Assembly: GCA_030037185.1 (NCBI GenBank)
Contig: JASHRR010001276.1
Span: 1 to 19,951, forward strand
DNA from: Xanthobacteraceae bacterium
Lineage (GTDB): Bacteria; Pseudomonadota; Alphaproteobacteria; Rhizobiales; Xanthobacteraceae
DNA length: 19,951 nt
Reading direction: 5' to 3'
The notes below the pieces were generated by a model, which had not been told where the DNA came from, did not search any database, and worked only from the letters and a program-made list of their open reading frames with translations. A program made the translations under genes and the position numbers. Shown piece after piece: positions 6,434 to 15,140 of this stretch (position 1 is the stretch's first letter; each line of letters opens with the position of its first letter).

Positions 6434-7843
6434 ATGACCACGCCGAATGAGGCGCTTCGTACGATCCTACCGATCGCAGGTTGGGGCGACACGCAGGCAG
6501 CAGATGTCATGTTTACCGGTGGTAGCGATCCTGTGCTGCCGACGCCGTTCCACATCGGCGCGGCAGGCGCGGCTACTCTCGCTGCAAGCGGGCTCGCGGC
6601 CACGGAACTGTGGCAGGTTCGTACCGGGCGGCGTCAGCGAGTGACAGTCGATCTTCGCCAGGCCACGGCAGCGTTGCGCAGCGGCCGCTACCTTCAGCTC
6701 GCCGGCACGGAGGTTTCATCGGCGCGAAACACCATTATGGACTTCTATCCGACCCGCGACGGGCGCTGGTCCTATCTCCACTGCAATTTTCCCAACCATC
6801 GCGCGGCGGCACTCAGCGTGCTCGGTGTAGCGGAGGATCGTGAGGCCGTGGCGCGCGCAGTGGCCACTTGGAACGCCGCCGATCTTGAGGAGGCGATCAT
6901 TGCTGCGAAGGGCGCCGGCGGCATGGCGCGAACGCAGGCAGAATGGGCGAGACATCCGCAAGGCGCTGCGGTCGCGGCGTTGCCGCTCATGGAGATCATG
7001 CGCATCGGCGACAGCGCCCCCAAACCCCTTCCAGAGGGCGATCGGCCGCTCTCGGGCATCCGCGTCCTCGACCTGACTCGTGTCTTGGCCGGACCGACGT
7101 GTGCCCGTACGCTCGCCGAACATGGCGCTGACGTCTTGAGGATCACTGGCGCTCATCTCCCCAGCCTTGGATACCAGGAATTGGATACCGGGCACGGCAA
7201 GCTGTCGGCCGAACTCGACCTGCGCGCTCGGGCCAATGTCGATATCCTGCGCGGGCTGGTGCGCAAGGCAGATGTCTTCTCGCAAGGATATCGTCCGGGC
7301 ACCTTGACCAACCGCGGCTTGTCGCCGGAGGAGCTGGCCGCGATCCAACCCGAGCTCGTCTACATTTCGCTCTGTGCCTTCAGTCACGCCGGCCCGTGGG
7401 CGTCACGGCGCGGCTTCGACACGGTCCTGCAAGCCGTCAGCGGCATGGCGATACGGCAGGCGGAGTGCATCCGGGGGAAGTCTCCGGCGCCGCAATTCTA
7501 CCCGGTTTCAGCGATCGACTATTGTACAGGTCACTTGATGGCGTTTGGTGCGATGGTGGCATTGGCGCGCCGGGCGCGGGAAGGTGGCAGCTGGTTGGTA
7601 CGGATCTCTCTCGCTCAAGTCGGCAAGTGGATCGTTGATTTCGGCGAAGTGCCGCCTGCGGCGCTTAAGGGTATGCCAGCTGAGTTCACCGCCAGCGAAC
7701 TGGAACGTTGGTCGACGGTCACTGAGACCCCATCCGGCCGGCTCCGCCACCTCAAGCCAGCCGTGCAGTTATCCGAAACCCCGCCGTACTGGGCGCGGCC
7801 CGCGGTTCCGCTTGGTTATCACCGCCCCGTGTGGCCGTGCTGA
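6434..7843 (+). CDS. CaiB/BaiF-family (class III) CoA-transferase with an extra partial N-terminal copy
   Basis: The enzyme (469 residues, cytoplasmic) should move CoA between organic acids. The core begins at about residue 205 with LSGIRVLDLTRVLAGPTCARTLAEHGADV, written here only as landmarks: LSGIRVLDL (206-214), RVLAGP (216-221) and AEHGADV (228-234). It continues through GYRPG (285-289) and LVYISLCAFSHAGP (308-321). IDYCTG (361-366) holds Asp362, the position of the catalytic Asp in formyl-CoA transferase. Residues about 40-85 (GAAGAATLAASGLAATELW followed by RQRVTVDL) resemble the stretch that follows the catalytic Asp in the core, so the N-terminal ~200 residues look like a partial second copy lacking its own Asp. 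The C-terminus (PLGYHRPVWPC) is complete. The solute receptor gene follows 120 bp later on the same strand, so the pair may be co-transcribed and handle the same acid. The substrate is unknown. Confidence 0.9.
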   Translation: MTTPNEALRTILPIAGWGDTQAADVMFTGGSDPVLPTPFHIGAAGAATLAASGLAATELWQVRTGRRQRVTVDLRQATAALRSGRYLQLAGTEVSSARNTIMDFYPTRDGRWSYLHCNFPNHRAAALSVLGVAEDREAVARAVATWNAADLEEAIIAAKGAGGMARTQAEWARHPQGAAVAALPLMEIMRIGDSAPKPLPEGDRPLSGIRVLDLTRVLAGPTCARTLAEHGADVLRITGAHLPSLGYQELDTGHGKLSAELDLRARANVDILRGLVRKADVFSQGYRPGTLTNRGLSPEELAAIQPELVYISLCAFSHAGPWASRRGFDTVLQAVSGMAIRQAECIRGKSPAPQFYPVSAIDYCTGHLMAFGAMVALARRAREGGSWLVRISLAQVGKWIVDFGEVPPAALKGMPAEFTASELERWSTVTETPSGRLRHLKPAVQLSETPPYWARPAVPLGYHRPVWPC

Positions 7844-7963
7844 AAACCGGATTATCTGCAGTCAGTAACAAAGAACGACCATTGGATCATTGCCCCTTTC
7901 CGCTGATTTTGCGAACGTGGTGTCGCTGCTGTTTGCATCGATCCATTGCCCGAGAGCATAGTC

Positions 7964-8941
7964 ATGAACCTTCCCCGCCGGCATTTTTTCCATCTGGCAG
8001 CGGGTGCTTTTGCCGCGTCGGCCATTGCTCGCCGTGGCGTAGCAGACGCCTATCCGAGCCGGCTGGTGCGTTTGCTCGTCGGTTTCACACCTGCCGGCGG
8101 CAACGATATCATTGCGCGCCTGATGGGGCAGTGGCTGACGGAGCGGCTGGGCCAGACGTTCGTCATCGAGAACCGCCCTGGCGCGGGCACCAACATCGCG
8201 GCCGAGGTGGTAATCAATTCACCCCCCGACGGCTACACGCTGTTCGTCACCAATCTCTCGAATGCGATCAACGCCACCCTCTACGAAAAACTCAACTTCA
8301 ACTTCATGCGCGACATGCTGCCGGTCGCCGGCATCGCCCAGGCGCCGGCGGTGTTCGCGATCAACTCTTCGGTTCCGGCGAAGACTGTCACCGAGTTCAT
8401 CGCCCACGCCAAGGCCAATCCGGGCCGGATCAACATGGGGTCGGCCGGCATCGGCAGCACAGGCCATCTCGCCGGCGAACTGTTCAAGATGATGGCCGGC
8501 GTCAATCTGATCCACGTGCCATATCGCGGTAACGCACCGGCGCTGACCGACCTGATCGCGGGACAGATTGAGGTGCTATTTCCCTCGCTGGGCTCGTCGA
8601 TCGAATATGTCAAGACCGGCAGACTGCGTGCGCTCGCGGTGACAGGCGCGACCCGCTCCGACGCGGTGCCTGACCTGCCGACTGTGGCCGAGACGCTCCC
8701 GGGCTATCAGGCCGCCTCGTTCTATGGGATCGGCGCGCCCCGCAATACCCCGGCTGAGGTTGTCGAGGTTCTGAACAAAGCGGTCAACGCCGGGCTTGCC
8801 GATCCCAAGCTGAAGGCCCGTCTCGCCGACCTCGGCAGCGTGCCGTTGCCGGGTCCGCCGGCTACGTTTGGCAAGTTGATTGCCGACGAAACCGAAAAAT
8901 GGGGCAAGGTAATCAGGTTCGCCGGCATCAAGTCGCAGTGA
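7964..8941 (+). CDS. Bug/TctC-family periplasmic solute-binding receptor
   Basis: The 325-residue protein is the extracytoplasmic receptor of a tripartite tricarboxylate-type transporter, a family that binds carboxylates and other small organic acids. Visible hallmarks are GFTPAGGNDIIARL, FVIENRPGAGTNIAAE and DGYTLFV in the first lobe, NMGSAGIGSTGHLAGELF and VPYRGNAPALTDLIAGQ at the ligand site, and VPDLPTVAETLPGYQ near the hinge. The start is placed at MNLPRRHFF because the twin-arginine RRHFF plus hydrophobic stretch then forms the export signal, cut near VADA/YPS. An in-frame ATG 18 bases upstream is less likely. No TctA or TctB membrane subunit is present nearby; orphan Bug receptors are common. 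It follows the CoA-transferase gene, suggesting import and activation of one acid. Confidence 0.92.
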   Translation: MNLPRRHFFHLAAGAFAASAIARRGVADAYPSRLVRLLVGFTPAGGNDIIARLMGQWLTERLGQTFVIENRPGAGTNIAAEVVINSPPDGYTLFVTNLSNAINATLYEKLNFNFMRDMLPVAGIAQAPAVFAINSSVPAKTVTEFIAHAKANPGRINMGSAGIGSTGHLAGELFKMMAGVNLIHVPYRGNAPALTDLIAGQIEVLFPSLGSSIEYVKTGRLRALAVTGATRSDAVPDLPTVAETLPGYQAASFYGIGAPRNTPAEVVEVLNKAVNAGLADPKLKARLADLGSVPLPGPPATFGKLIADETEKWGKVIRFAGIKSQ

Positions 8942-10173
8942 CCGACCGGCTTTATCCGAACTCCCCGCTCGGTGAATTCTAGGGATCTCGGGTCCGCTCC
9001 GTTCGCGTCGCTGTCCTCGCGTGGACGCCGGAATGACCGCGGGCTACGGGAGCTTTCTTCACGGAGCACGGCGGGCGGGGTGTCGTGATCCTGGCCAACA
9101 CGGCCGCGGACGCCGACGATTCCCCGTTTCGCTACGCTCGATGCCCGGGCGCCGCTCGTGCCCACTTAGAAGGCGATAAGTCCTGCCTTAATGCGTCGCT
9201 CGGCGAGCATGTGGGAACGTACAAGCTTGCCGACAAATTGCTATTGAATGTTTTGAACGACGTGCGTTTGACGCGGACAACCGGACAAGGTGCGATCCCG
9301 GTACTCCGCCGTTTGCGCCCAATGAGTCTTTCGCCAGGGTCGCGGGAGCCGGAATAAGCTTCCCGCGCGACCTCATGGGCGTGGTAAACGGGCTCGTCCT
9401 GCACCACGACGGCGACCGAGCGGCCTCGAAATTGAGCGCATCGGAGCTTCCGCCCGAACCCGAGGAGATTCAGCTCGACGCTGCTGCACTCGGCGACTAT
9501 GGACCAAAGCGACCGTGATCTACCGCCGAACTGGAAAATCTGCGTGCGGTCCAGCTCTTGTTCGGCCACTCGAAGGATCGAGAGCACGTTCATTACCTTG
9601 GCATCGGCGCGTGCGTGACCTCGCATGGTTCAATCTTGCCATCGATCGCAGGCTTTGCGGCTGCGATGTTGTGCGGTGCGGGTCGATGACGTGGCACCGA
9701 ACGGCTATACCCTCTCCGGATCCGGACGCAGTATGAGCGTAAGCCGCGGCCATTTGCCTGAGCGGAAGGTCATGACCGGGATGCAGCCCGTGGCGATTGA
9801 GAACCCACTGCTAACAACCCGGTCGCATTCCTGCCACGCCCGCGATCCTGCCGCCCCAGATGCGCCGCTCAAAGTCGATCGAGAACGTCGCCGCCTGAGT
9901 CTCTGTCCGAGCAAGGTAACCTGACGCTTGGGCACACGACAGCATCGGTCATTTGCAACAACCAGACAGCGCCCGGGAGATGTCCAGTGCACCGAGCTTC
10001 AGCACTTGTGCGCTGCACGCCAGGCCAACGGGACAGTTCCGTATTCCGCGTCCTCGCGAATTTGATGTAAGCTCCTGTGACGTGCCGAAGTCCCTACCGT
10101 AGCAGCGACGGGTACGGATTCTATCGGCGGACATGAGAGCTTCACGCTTTAACAACGAGTTGGAGGACCGTCG
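8942..10173. other. 1.2-kb gene-poor stretch with an integrase remnant
   Basis: No intact gene is supported. The start has an imperfect hairpin just after the solute-receptor stop (8941-8949 pairing with 8965-8973, eight of nine pairs, no T-run), which may aid termination. A decayed tyrosine-recombinase C-terminus lies at about 9503-9605 (see separate entry). The remaining frames on both strands are short and unconvincing. The last ~100 bases before 10174 must carry the promoter of the hydrolase gene, but I see no clear -35/-10 pair. Confidence 0.6.
9503..9605 (+). pseudogene. Fragment of a tyrosine recombinase (phage-type integrase) C-terminus, frameshifted
   Basis: Reading TKATVIYRRTG from 9503 and then, after dropping one base in the A-run at 9535-9538, NLRAVQLLFGHSKDREHVHYLGI gives a close likeness to the end of tyrosine recombinases (consensus of the type YRRT-NLRAVQLLLGHTK...RYLGI). 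The GH pair would be the conserved His box and the Tyr of HYLGI the nucleophile. The upstream arm-binding and core domains are absent, the sequence beyond LGI no longer matches, and a +1 frameshift splits the fragment. This is a dead remnant of a mobile element or genomic island. The motif match is by eye; no alignment was run. Confidence 0.7.
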
Positions 10174-12165
10174 ATGAAACGCCTGCTGCTGCTGGGATGT
10201 GCCAGCCTCACCCTCGTCTCTGCGAGCGCGCAAGCGCGCGTGACGCGGATCGAGATCACCAAACAGGAGCCGTTTGCGGCCGGGCAGACCTTCGGCAAGG
10301 TCGGGGCCTACGAGAAGGTGCTCGGCCGCTTTCGCGGCGAGCTCGATCCCAAAAGCCCCCTCAATGCGGCAATCGTCGACCTCGACAAGGCGCCGCGCAA
10401 CGCCCGCGGGATGGTCGAGTATTCGGCCGACTTTTACATCCTCAAGCCGGTCGAGGTGACCAAGGGCAACGGCGCGCTGCTCTACGAGCTCGCCAATCGC
10501 GGTAACAAAGGCATTCTCCCCCGTTTCAACTACGCTGCCGGCAGCAACGACCCCGCGACCGCGCAGCACGCGGGCGACGGCTTCCTGATGCGGCAAGGCT
10601 ACACGCTGCTCTGGAACGGCTGGATGAACGGCTTGCCGGCCGTCAACAACGTACTGCGCATCGAACTTCCGGTCGCCACCAATTCATCCGGCCCGATCGT
10701 CGAGACGGTGTGGGACGAATTGCTGTTCAACGAGACCGAAGCCAAACAGGCGCGCCTGACCTACAAGGCGACCTCGACCGACCAGGCGCAGGCCGAGCTC
10801 CTGGTCCGCGAGCACAACAGCGAGGAGCCGACCGTCATTCCTCCCGACAAGTGGGAATTCGTCGACGCACAGACCGTGCGCCTCCTCCCCACCGGCACGC
10901 CGTTCAAGATCGGCGCGATATATCAGTTCGTCTACAAGGCGGCCAACCCGCCGGTCACCGGGATCGGCTTTGCCGCCACCCGCGACATCGTCTCGTTCGC
11001 ACGCTACGCGACCGCTGACGACGCCGGCACACCCAACCCGCTGATGACCGGCGGCCGGCCGGCGCTCACCCGCACGCTCTCGCAAGGCAACTCGCAGAGC
11101 GGGCGCTACCTACGCGATTTCCTCTACAGCGGCTTCAACGAGGATGAGGCGCACCGCATCGTGTTCGACGGCTCGATGCCGACCGTGGCGTCGGGGCGGA
11201 CGTTCCTGAACTACCGCTTCTCGCAGGTCGGCCGCATTAATCCGGCCGGTCACGGCTTCATGTTTTTCCCTGGCAGCGAATTCCCCTTCGCCTACGAGAA
11301 CCAGACCGACCCGTTCACCGGCAAGACCGACGGCATTCTCGCGCGCTGCACCGCGAGCAACACCTGCCCGAAGGTCATCCACCTCAACAGCGGCACGGAA
11401 TATTGGCAGGCGGGCCAGTCGCTCGTCACCACCGACCCGCTCGGCCAGCGCGACACTCCGCTGCCCAGCAACGTGCGCGTCTGGTCGATGGCCTCGGTCG
11501 CGCATCAAGGCGTGAACCCGGCGATGCCCAAGGGGGTGTGCGCGATGCCCTACAATCTGACCGACTATCGGCCGCTATTGCGCGCCGCGCTGGTCGCGCT
11601 CGACCGCTGGGTCAAGGACGGTACGCCCGCCCCGGCCAGCCGCTACCCGCGCATCGCCGATGGCGCGCTGGTGCCCTCGGTGAAGCTCAATCCCGCCATT
11701 CCCGGGCTTGCGATGGCGAAGGGGCCCAATGAGAGACCCCGTCTCGACTTCGGCCCCGACATCGACAAGGGCATCATCAGCAAGGTACTGCCGGTCGCGC
11801 TCGGGGATCGGTACCGCGTGCTGGTGCCGAGCGTCGATGCCGACGGCAACGAGACCGCCGGCCTCGCCCTGCCGGACATCACGGTGCCGACCGGCACCGC
11901 GATGGGCTGGTCGGTGCGCAGCGAATTCGGCGGCGGCACCGGCGAACTGTGCTATCTCGATGGCGCGTTCATCCCGTTCGCCAAGACCAAGGCGGAGCGT
12001 GAAGCCACCAAGGACCCGCGGCCCTCGCTGACCGAGCGCTACCGAGACAAGGCCGACTATTCCGAACGCGTGAAAGCCGCGGCAACTGCGCTCGAGCGCG
12101 ACGGCTACCTGCTGCCGGAAGACACCAAGCGCATCGTCGAGCGCGCCGCGAAGCTGACCTGGTAG
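10174..12165 (+). CDS. Exported alpha/beta-hydrolase domain protein (PF20091 / Abhydrolase_10 type)
   Basis: The 663-residue protein starts with a signal peptide (MKRLLLLGCASLTLVSASAQA) and is expected in the periplasm or outside. The nucleophile elbow is GNSQSG (305-310) with Ser307, in the context SQGNSQSGRYLRDFLYSGF typical of this family. NSGTEYW (406-411 region) supplies a candidate acid, Glu409, and SVAHQ a candidate base, His444. The family acts on esters or related bonds; substrates are mostly unknown. The N-terminal ~300 residues (GKVGAYEKVLGRFRGELDP, YELANRGNK and similar) match the family's own beta-rich N-terminal region, so the length is normal. GGAGG lies about eight bases before the ATG. 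It is a single-gene unit, with an intrinsic terminator about 730 bp after the stop. Confidence 0.88.
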   Translation: MKRLLLLGCASLTLVSASAQARVTRIEITKQEPFAAGQTFGKVGAYEKVLGRFRGELDPKSPLNAAIVDLDKAPRNARGMVEYSADFYILKPVEVTKGNGALLYELANRGNKGILPRFNYAAGSNDPATAQHAGDGFLMRQGYTLLWNGWMNGLPAVNNVLRIELPVATNSSGPIVETVWDELLFNETEAKQARLTYKATSTDQAQAELLVREHNSEEPTVIPPDKWEFVDAQTVRLLPTGTPFKIGAIYQFVYKAANPPVTGIGFAATRDIVSFARYATADDAGTPNPLMTGGRPALTRTLSQGNSQSGRYLRDFLYSGFNEDEAHRIVFDGSMPTVASGRTFLNYRFSQVGRINPAGHGFMFFPGSEFPFAYENQTDPFTGKTDGILARCTASNTCPKVIHLNSGTEYWQAGQSLVTTDPLGQRDTPLPSNVRVWSMASVAHQGVNPAMPKGVCAMPYNLTDYRPLLRAALVALDRWVKDGTPAPASRYPRIADGALVPSVKLNPAIPGLAMAKGPNERPRLDFGPDIDKGIISKVLPVALGDRYRVLVPSVDADGNETAGLALPDITVPTGTAMGWSVRSEFGGGTGELCYLDGAFIPFAKTKAEREATKDPRPSLTERYRDKADYSERVKAAATALERDGYLLPEDTKRIVERAAKLTW

Positions 12166-12978
12166 CGCAGAGGCAACGCTCTCGACACGGTGGCCACGAT
12201 CGGCGTATCAGCTTAGACGGTGCACTCGGCCCGGCGGGGGCGGTCCGACCTGCCTGGATTGGGCCGTCGCGGATTCTTGCGGGTTTCGAGTAGCTGCCTA
12301 GTCGTGCCGCGTGGCGCATGTCCTTGATAAGGCGGGCACGGACACATCGTCGGCGCCAAGCCCGGCGGCGCGATCGCGAGTTTGCTGCGGATTATCCGGC
12401 TCGCACGCGCACGCTTTCGGTCGTCCATGTGCCATCGCCGGTGACGAACGCGAGGGGGTTTCCGGGACCTGCTTTTGCGCCGCAGCGCGAGCGGCTTGGG
12501 TCGGCCGCTTCGAACGAGATGGCCGATCAGAACATGTTTAATAATAAGACGGCGCCTGAAATCCCGACAAAAGGTCTGCTTGCCGCGGTTGTCAGACCCC
12601 GCGAAAGACGGCATCCTCCAAGCGCCGGCTCTGCTGATGATGGCCGACCGCGGCCAGTTGCAGCTGTCGAGAAGGTGCGGCAGTGCCAGACTCCCATTCC
12701 CAATTCCCGGCTCATGGTTCTGCAGAGCAACGGGATCGCCGCTTCGAATGCCGACGAGTGCGTCCACCAACGTCCTCGCCTTCATCAAGGAGGCGAGAGA
12801 CAGGGCTTGGCCGCTCGCTGCTACAAGGACCAATGATGAGAGCGTGAGCAGGAGACGGTGCGCCTGCTTACCATTATGCAAGCCAATGGTGCCCCCTTTA
12901 CAAAGGGGGCTTTTCTGTTCGAGACGAGGAGAACGTCCTTCCAGTAGCGCTGGACCTCAAGAAACGTACGCGACCGGG
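12166..12978. other. 0.8-kb stretch between convergent genes, no supportable gene
   Basis: Open frames of 170-220 codons exist on both strands but overlap each other, have Arg/Pro-rich unnatural composition and match nothing I recognise. The only definite signal is the terminator near the right end (12891-12914). It is far from the preceding gene, so either the hydrolase mRNA has a long 3' tail or an unseen transcript starts here. Confidence 0.55.
12891..12914 (+). terminator. Intrinsic terminator
   Basis: GCCCCCTT (12891-12898), loop TACA, AAGGGGGC (12903-12910), then TTTT. The eight-base perfect stem plus T-run reads on the plus strand. On the minus strand the bases after the stem are not T-rich, so it should end plus-strand transcripts and may only weakly block transcription from the other side. 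Confidence 0.8.
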
Positions 12979-14175
12979 TTATTGCAACGGATCCACTATA
13001 ACTTCAGTCTCGACTAGAGCCGCGGTGTCGTCCTTGGTTGCAGGATTGGGACCGCGTCCCTCCGCAAAGGCCCGTTCTTCCACACGGTGTCCCTGCAACC
13101 AGCCGGGGAGGGCATAGTTTCCTTCGACGCAGCGCGGTTCGTAATAAAGCCGGTTCTCCTCGTCGCTCTGCTCGGTGAACTCCTGTTTGACCGTCCACGG
13201 CCGGGTCCATACGGTGGGATCTTCGATGGTCACCGCGTATTCGAGCGACCTTGGCCCCGTGCGTGTCCAGCGCTCGATTAGGTGCAGGTTCTCGCGCGAG
13301 CCCTGAAAATCGGTCTTCGGACTGAAATTGGTGACGTCGATGACGAGGGTATTGCCCTGCCAGTGGCCACGCGAGTCGCCGAACCACTGGCGGATATTGG
13401 ACGGCAGGTGCGAACTTCCATCCATGATGATGTTGCGCTGCCATCCCTGCCCCTGCCCGACGTCATAGAACATCGTAATACCACCCGGCGTCTGCACAAT
13501 GCGCCGGAAGCTGCCGGTAACACCGCCGAACTCGGGCAGCCCAGGGGTCAGGCAGCGGTTCGCTAACGTGCCGTCTTCCGGACCGTCGTAGCGATTGATG
13601 TTCGCGGTGTTGTAGCGGGGAGGAGCTTCCGCACGTCGCGGCGAGGGGGTCGGGTCATATTTCCCGCCGGCGCAGCCCGGCGTCATCCTCTTGCACGTAT
13701 CGGTCGACCGCAACAAGGCGAGACGAAACTCCCGATCCGCGCCGGCCGCTTTTTGCGCCTCCGCCGTCAGCGGCGGAATCCGGCCATTGGGTGGATCGAC
13801 AATCTTGGACGTGCGTGTCCCCGTGCGCTTCGTGGACAAGAACGCCGCGAAGTTGTAGGCGTCCGCCAGCGTGCCGGCCGCGCGCCGGTCGAGCATTTCC
13901 GTCCGTTCCTTATCCAATTCGGCCCGCTGCGCTTCGGTGAAAAACTCTTGCTCCGCATACTTGGCCGGGCGCTGTAAGGGCGTGTCAAATTCATCGGTCC
14001 AAATGCCCTGCAGGTCTGGTTCACCCCAGGGCGTTTTTAGCGCCGGCACCGGTGCTGTTACCGAGGCGGCGGGAGCCTGGGCCAATGCCCCGGTGACGGA
14101 CACCGAAACGGTGACGCCGACAGCGGTCGCGGCAATGGCGACCGTTACCGTCGAGCCTGTGAAGCGGTCGAGCAT
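12979..14175 (-). CDS. Exported protein of unknown function
   Basis: The product is 398 residues from MLDRFTGS, with a hydrophobic signal segment (VTVAIAATAVGVTVSVSVTG) and a likely cleavage near ALAQ. The mature protein has features of a common soil-bacterial family without known function: TPWGEPDLQGIWTDEFDTPLQRP near the start, a central RIVQTPGGITMFYD, GHWQGNTLVIDVTNF, and RCVEGNYALPGWLQG near the end. Beta-strands with many Trp and Tyr suggest a beta-rich periplasmic fold. An upstream in-frame ATG at 14259 would add 28 residues before the signal peptide; the inner ATG has AAAGGA seven bases ahead and is preferred. It stands alone, convergent with the alpha/beta hydrolase gene. Confidence 0.82.
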   Translation of the reverse strand: MLDRFTGSTVTVAIAATAVGVTVSVSVTGALAQAPAASVTAPVPALKTPWGEPDLQGIWTDEFDTPLQRPAKYAEQEFFTEAQRAELDKERTEMLDRRAAGTLADAYNFAAFLSTKRTGTRTSKIVDPPNGRIPPLTAEAQKAAGADREFRLALLRSTDTCKRMTPGCAGGKYDPTPSPRRAEAPPRYNTANINRYDGPEDGTLANRCLTPGLPEFGGVTGSFRRIVQTPGGITMFYDVGQGQGWQRNIIMDGSSHLPSNIRQWFGDSRGHWQGNTLVIDVTNFSPKTDFQGSRENLHLIERWTRTGPRSLEYAVTIEDPTVWTRPWTVKQEFTEQSDEENRLYYEPRCVEGNYALPGWLQGHRVEERAFAEGRGPNPATKDDTAALVETEVIVDPLQ

Positions 14176-15140
14176 GATGATGTCCTTTAGCCTCGAATTG
14201 TCGCGTTGAGTTTTCCGTTGAGCGCCCGCCGCGGGTGCGGTATCGGCGATCATCGACATAAAGATCAGAAAACGATCCTTTGCCTGGCAATGTGCTACTA
14301 TAACGAACCCTGTTCAAGGCCATCCGGCAGAGCCGTCAATGTTTGACGAAACGATGATCGGCTTTCACGGCCGCACGAGCGGGCCCACGTCCAGCGGCCT
14401 TTCTGATTTTTTTGGAAAACACTTCCGTTCTTTGGAAATAATCGCAGATGGGCGGGTCGCGAATCCCCAGAGACGTTCACCACGGTCGATGGGCGCGCCA
14501 TGCTTGAGACGCGGCGGCATGCTTGCCGAGGGCATGCACGAGGTCAACGGGACGGCGCGAACGGCGGTCAGTGTCGCGCGATTGCGACTGCCGACGCGCC
14601 AACAGAAATCCGTTCGATATAAGCACGCGCTTTTTTCGTCTTAGCTGAGCGTAGTTATACTGTAACCAGACTACACCGGAGGGGAACTTCCCCACTATAC
14701 CTTTGACCGATGCTGAGAAGCAGCGCTACCGCGATCGTTCGCCGCACTCGAAGTTCTGACTTGTGAACTGGCGAACTGGCGGTGTTTTTGCCGGCGGCGC
14801 AATTTTCCGGGTTCGCGTCGGGATGGGTCGGTCATCGAAGCCGGCGGGAGGCGATTTGCAGGCTCCCGCCTCGCCGATCAGCCAGCCGGGGTCGCCGTTG
14901 CCCCGCCAGCAGCCCTGAATGGCCGTCCATGGGTCGCTATGCCCCCCCCCGTGGAAAATGCTCCTCAAGTAGTCTACCAGTTCTCCGCTGCTGAATCGCC
15001 TTCGCTGCCTGGAGCCTCGCCCCGAACGGAGGCTGCATCTTTGAGCGGAAAGAACTCCGATGCGGCGAGTCGAAGCGGGGCGAGGGGATGAATGGCCTAT
15101 ACCTATAAGCAGTTGAAAACACTAGAACTATGGAGGAAAC
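14176..15140. other. 1-kb intergenic stretch between divergent genes
   Basis: It should contain promoters for the minus-strand exported protein and the plus-strand cyclase gene, but no convincing -35/-10 pair is visible. The open frames here (60-100 codons) lack family resemblance. A 13-base palindrome GGGGAACTTCCCC lies near 14684-14696 and a run of nine C at 14942-14950. GGAGGA just before 15141 is the ribosome binding site of the cyclase gene. Confidence 0.5.

Noticed and set aside
9132..9626. 164-codon minus-strand frame
   Set aside because: It lies antisense to the integrase remnant, has no recognisable motif and no good ribosome binding site.
12213..12881. 222-codon minus-strand frame with a hydrophobic start
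   Set aside because: The first 30 residues look like a weak signal sequence, but the rest is Arg/Pro-rich with no family match, and overlapping plus-strand frames are equally open.
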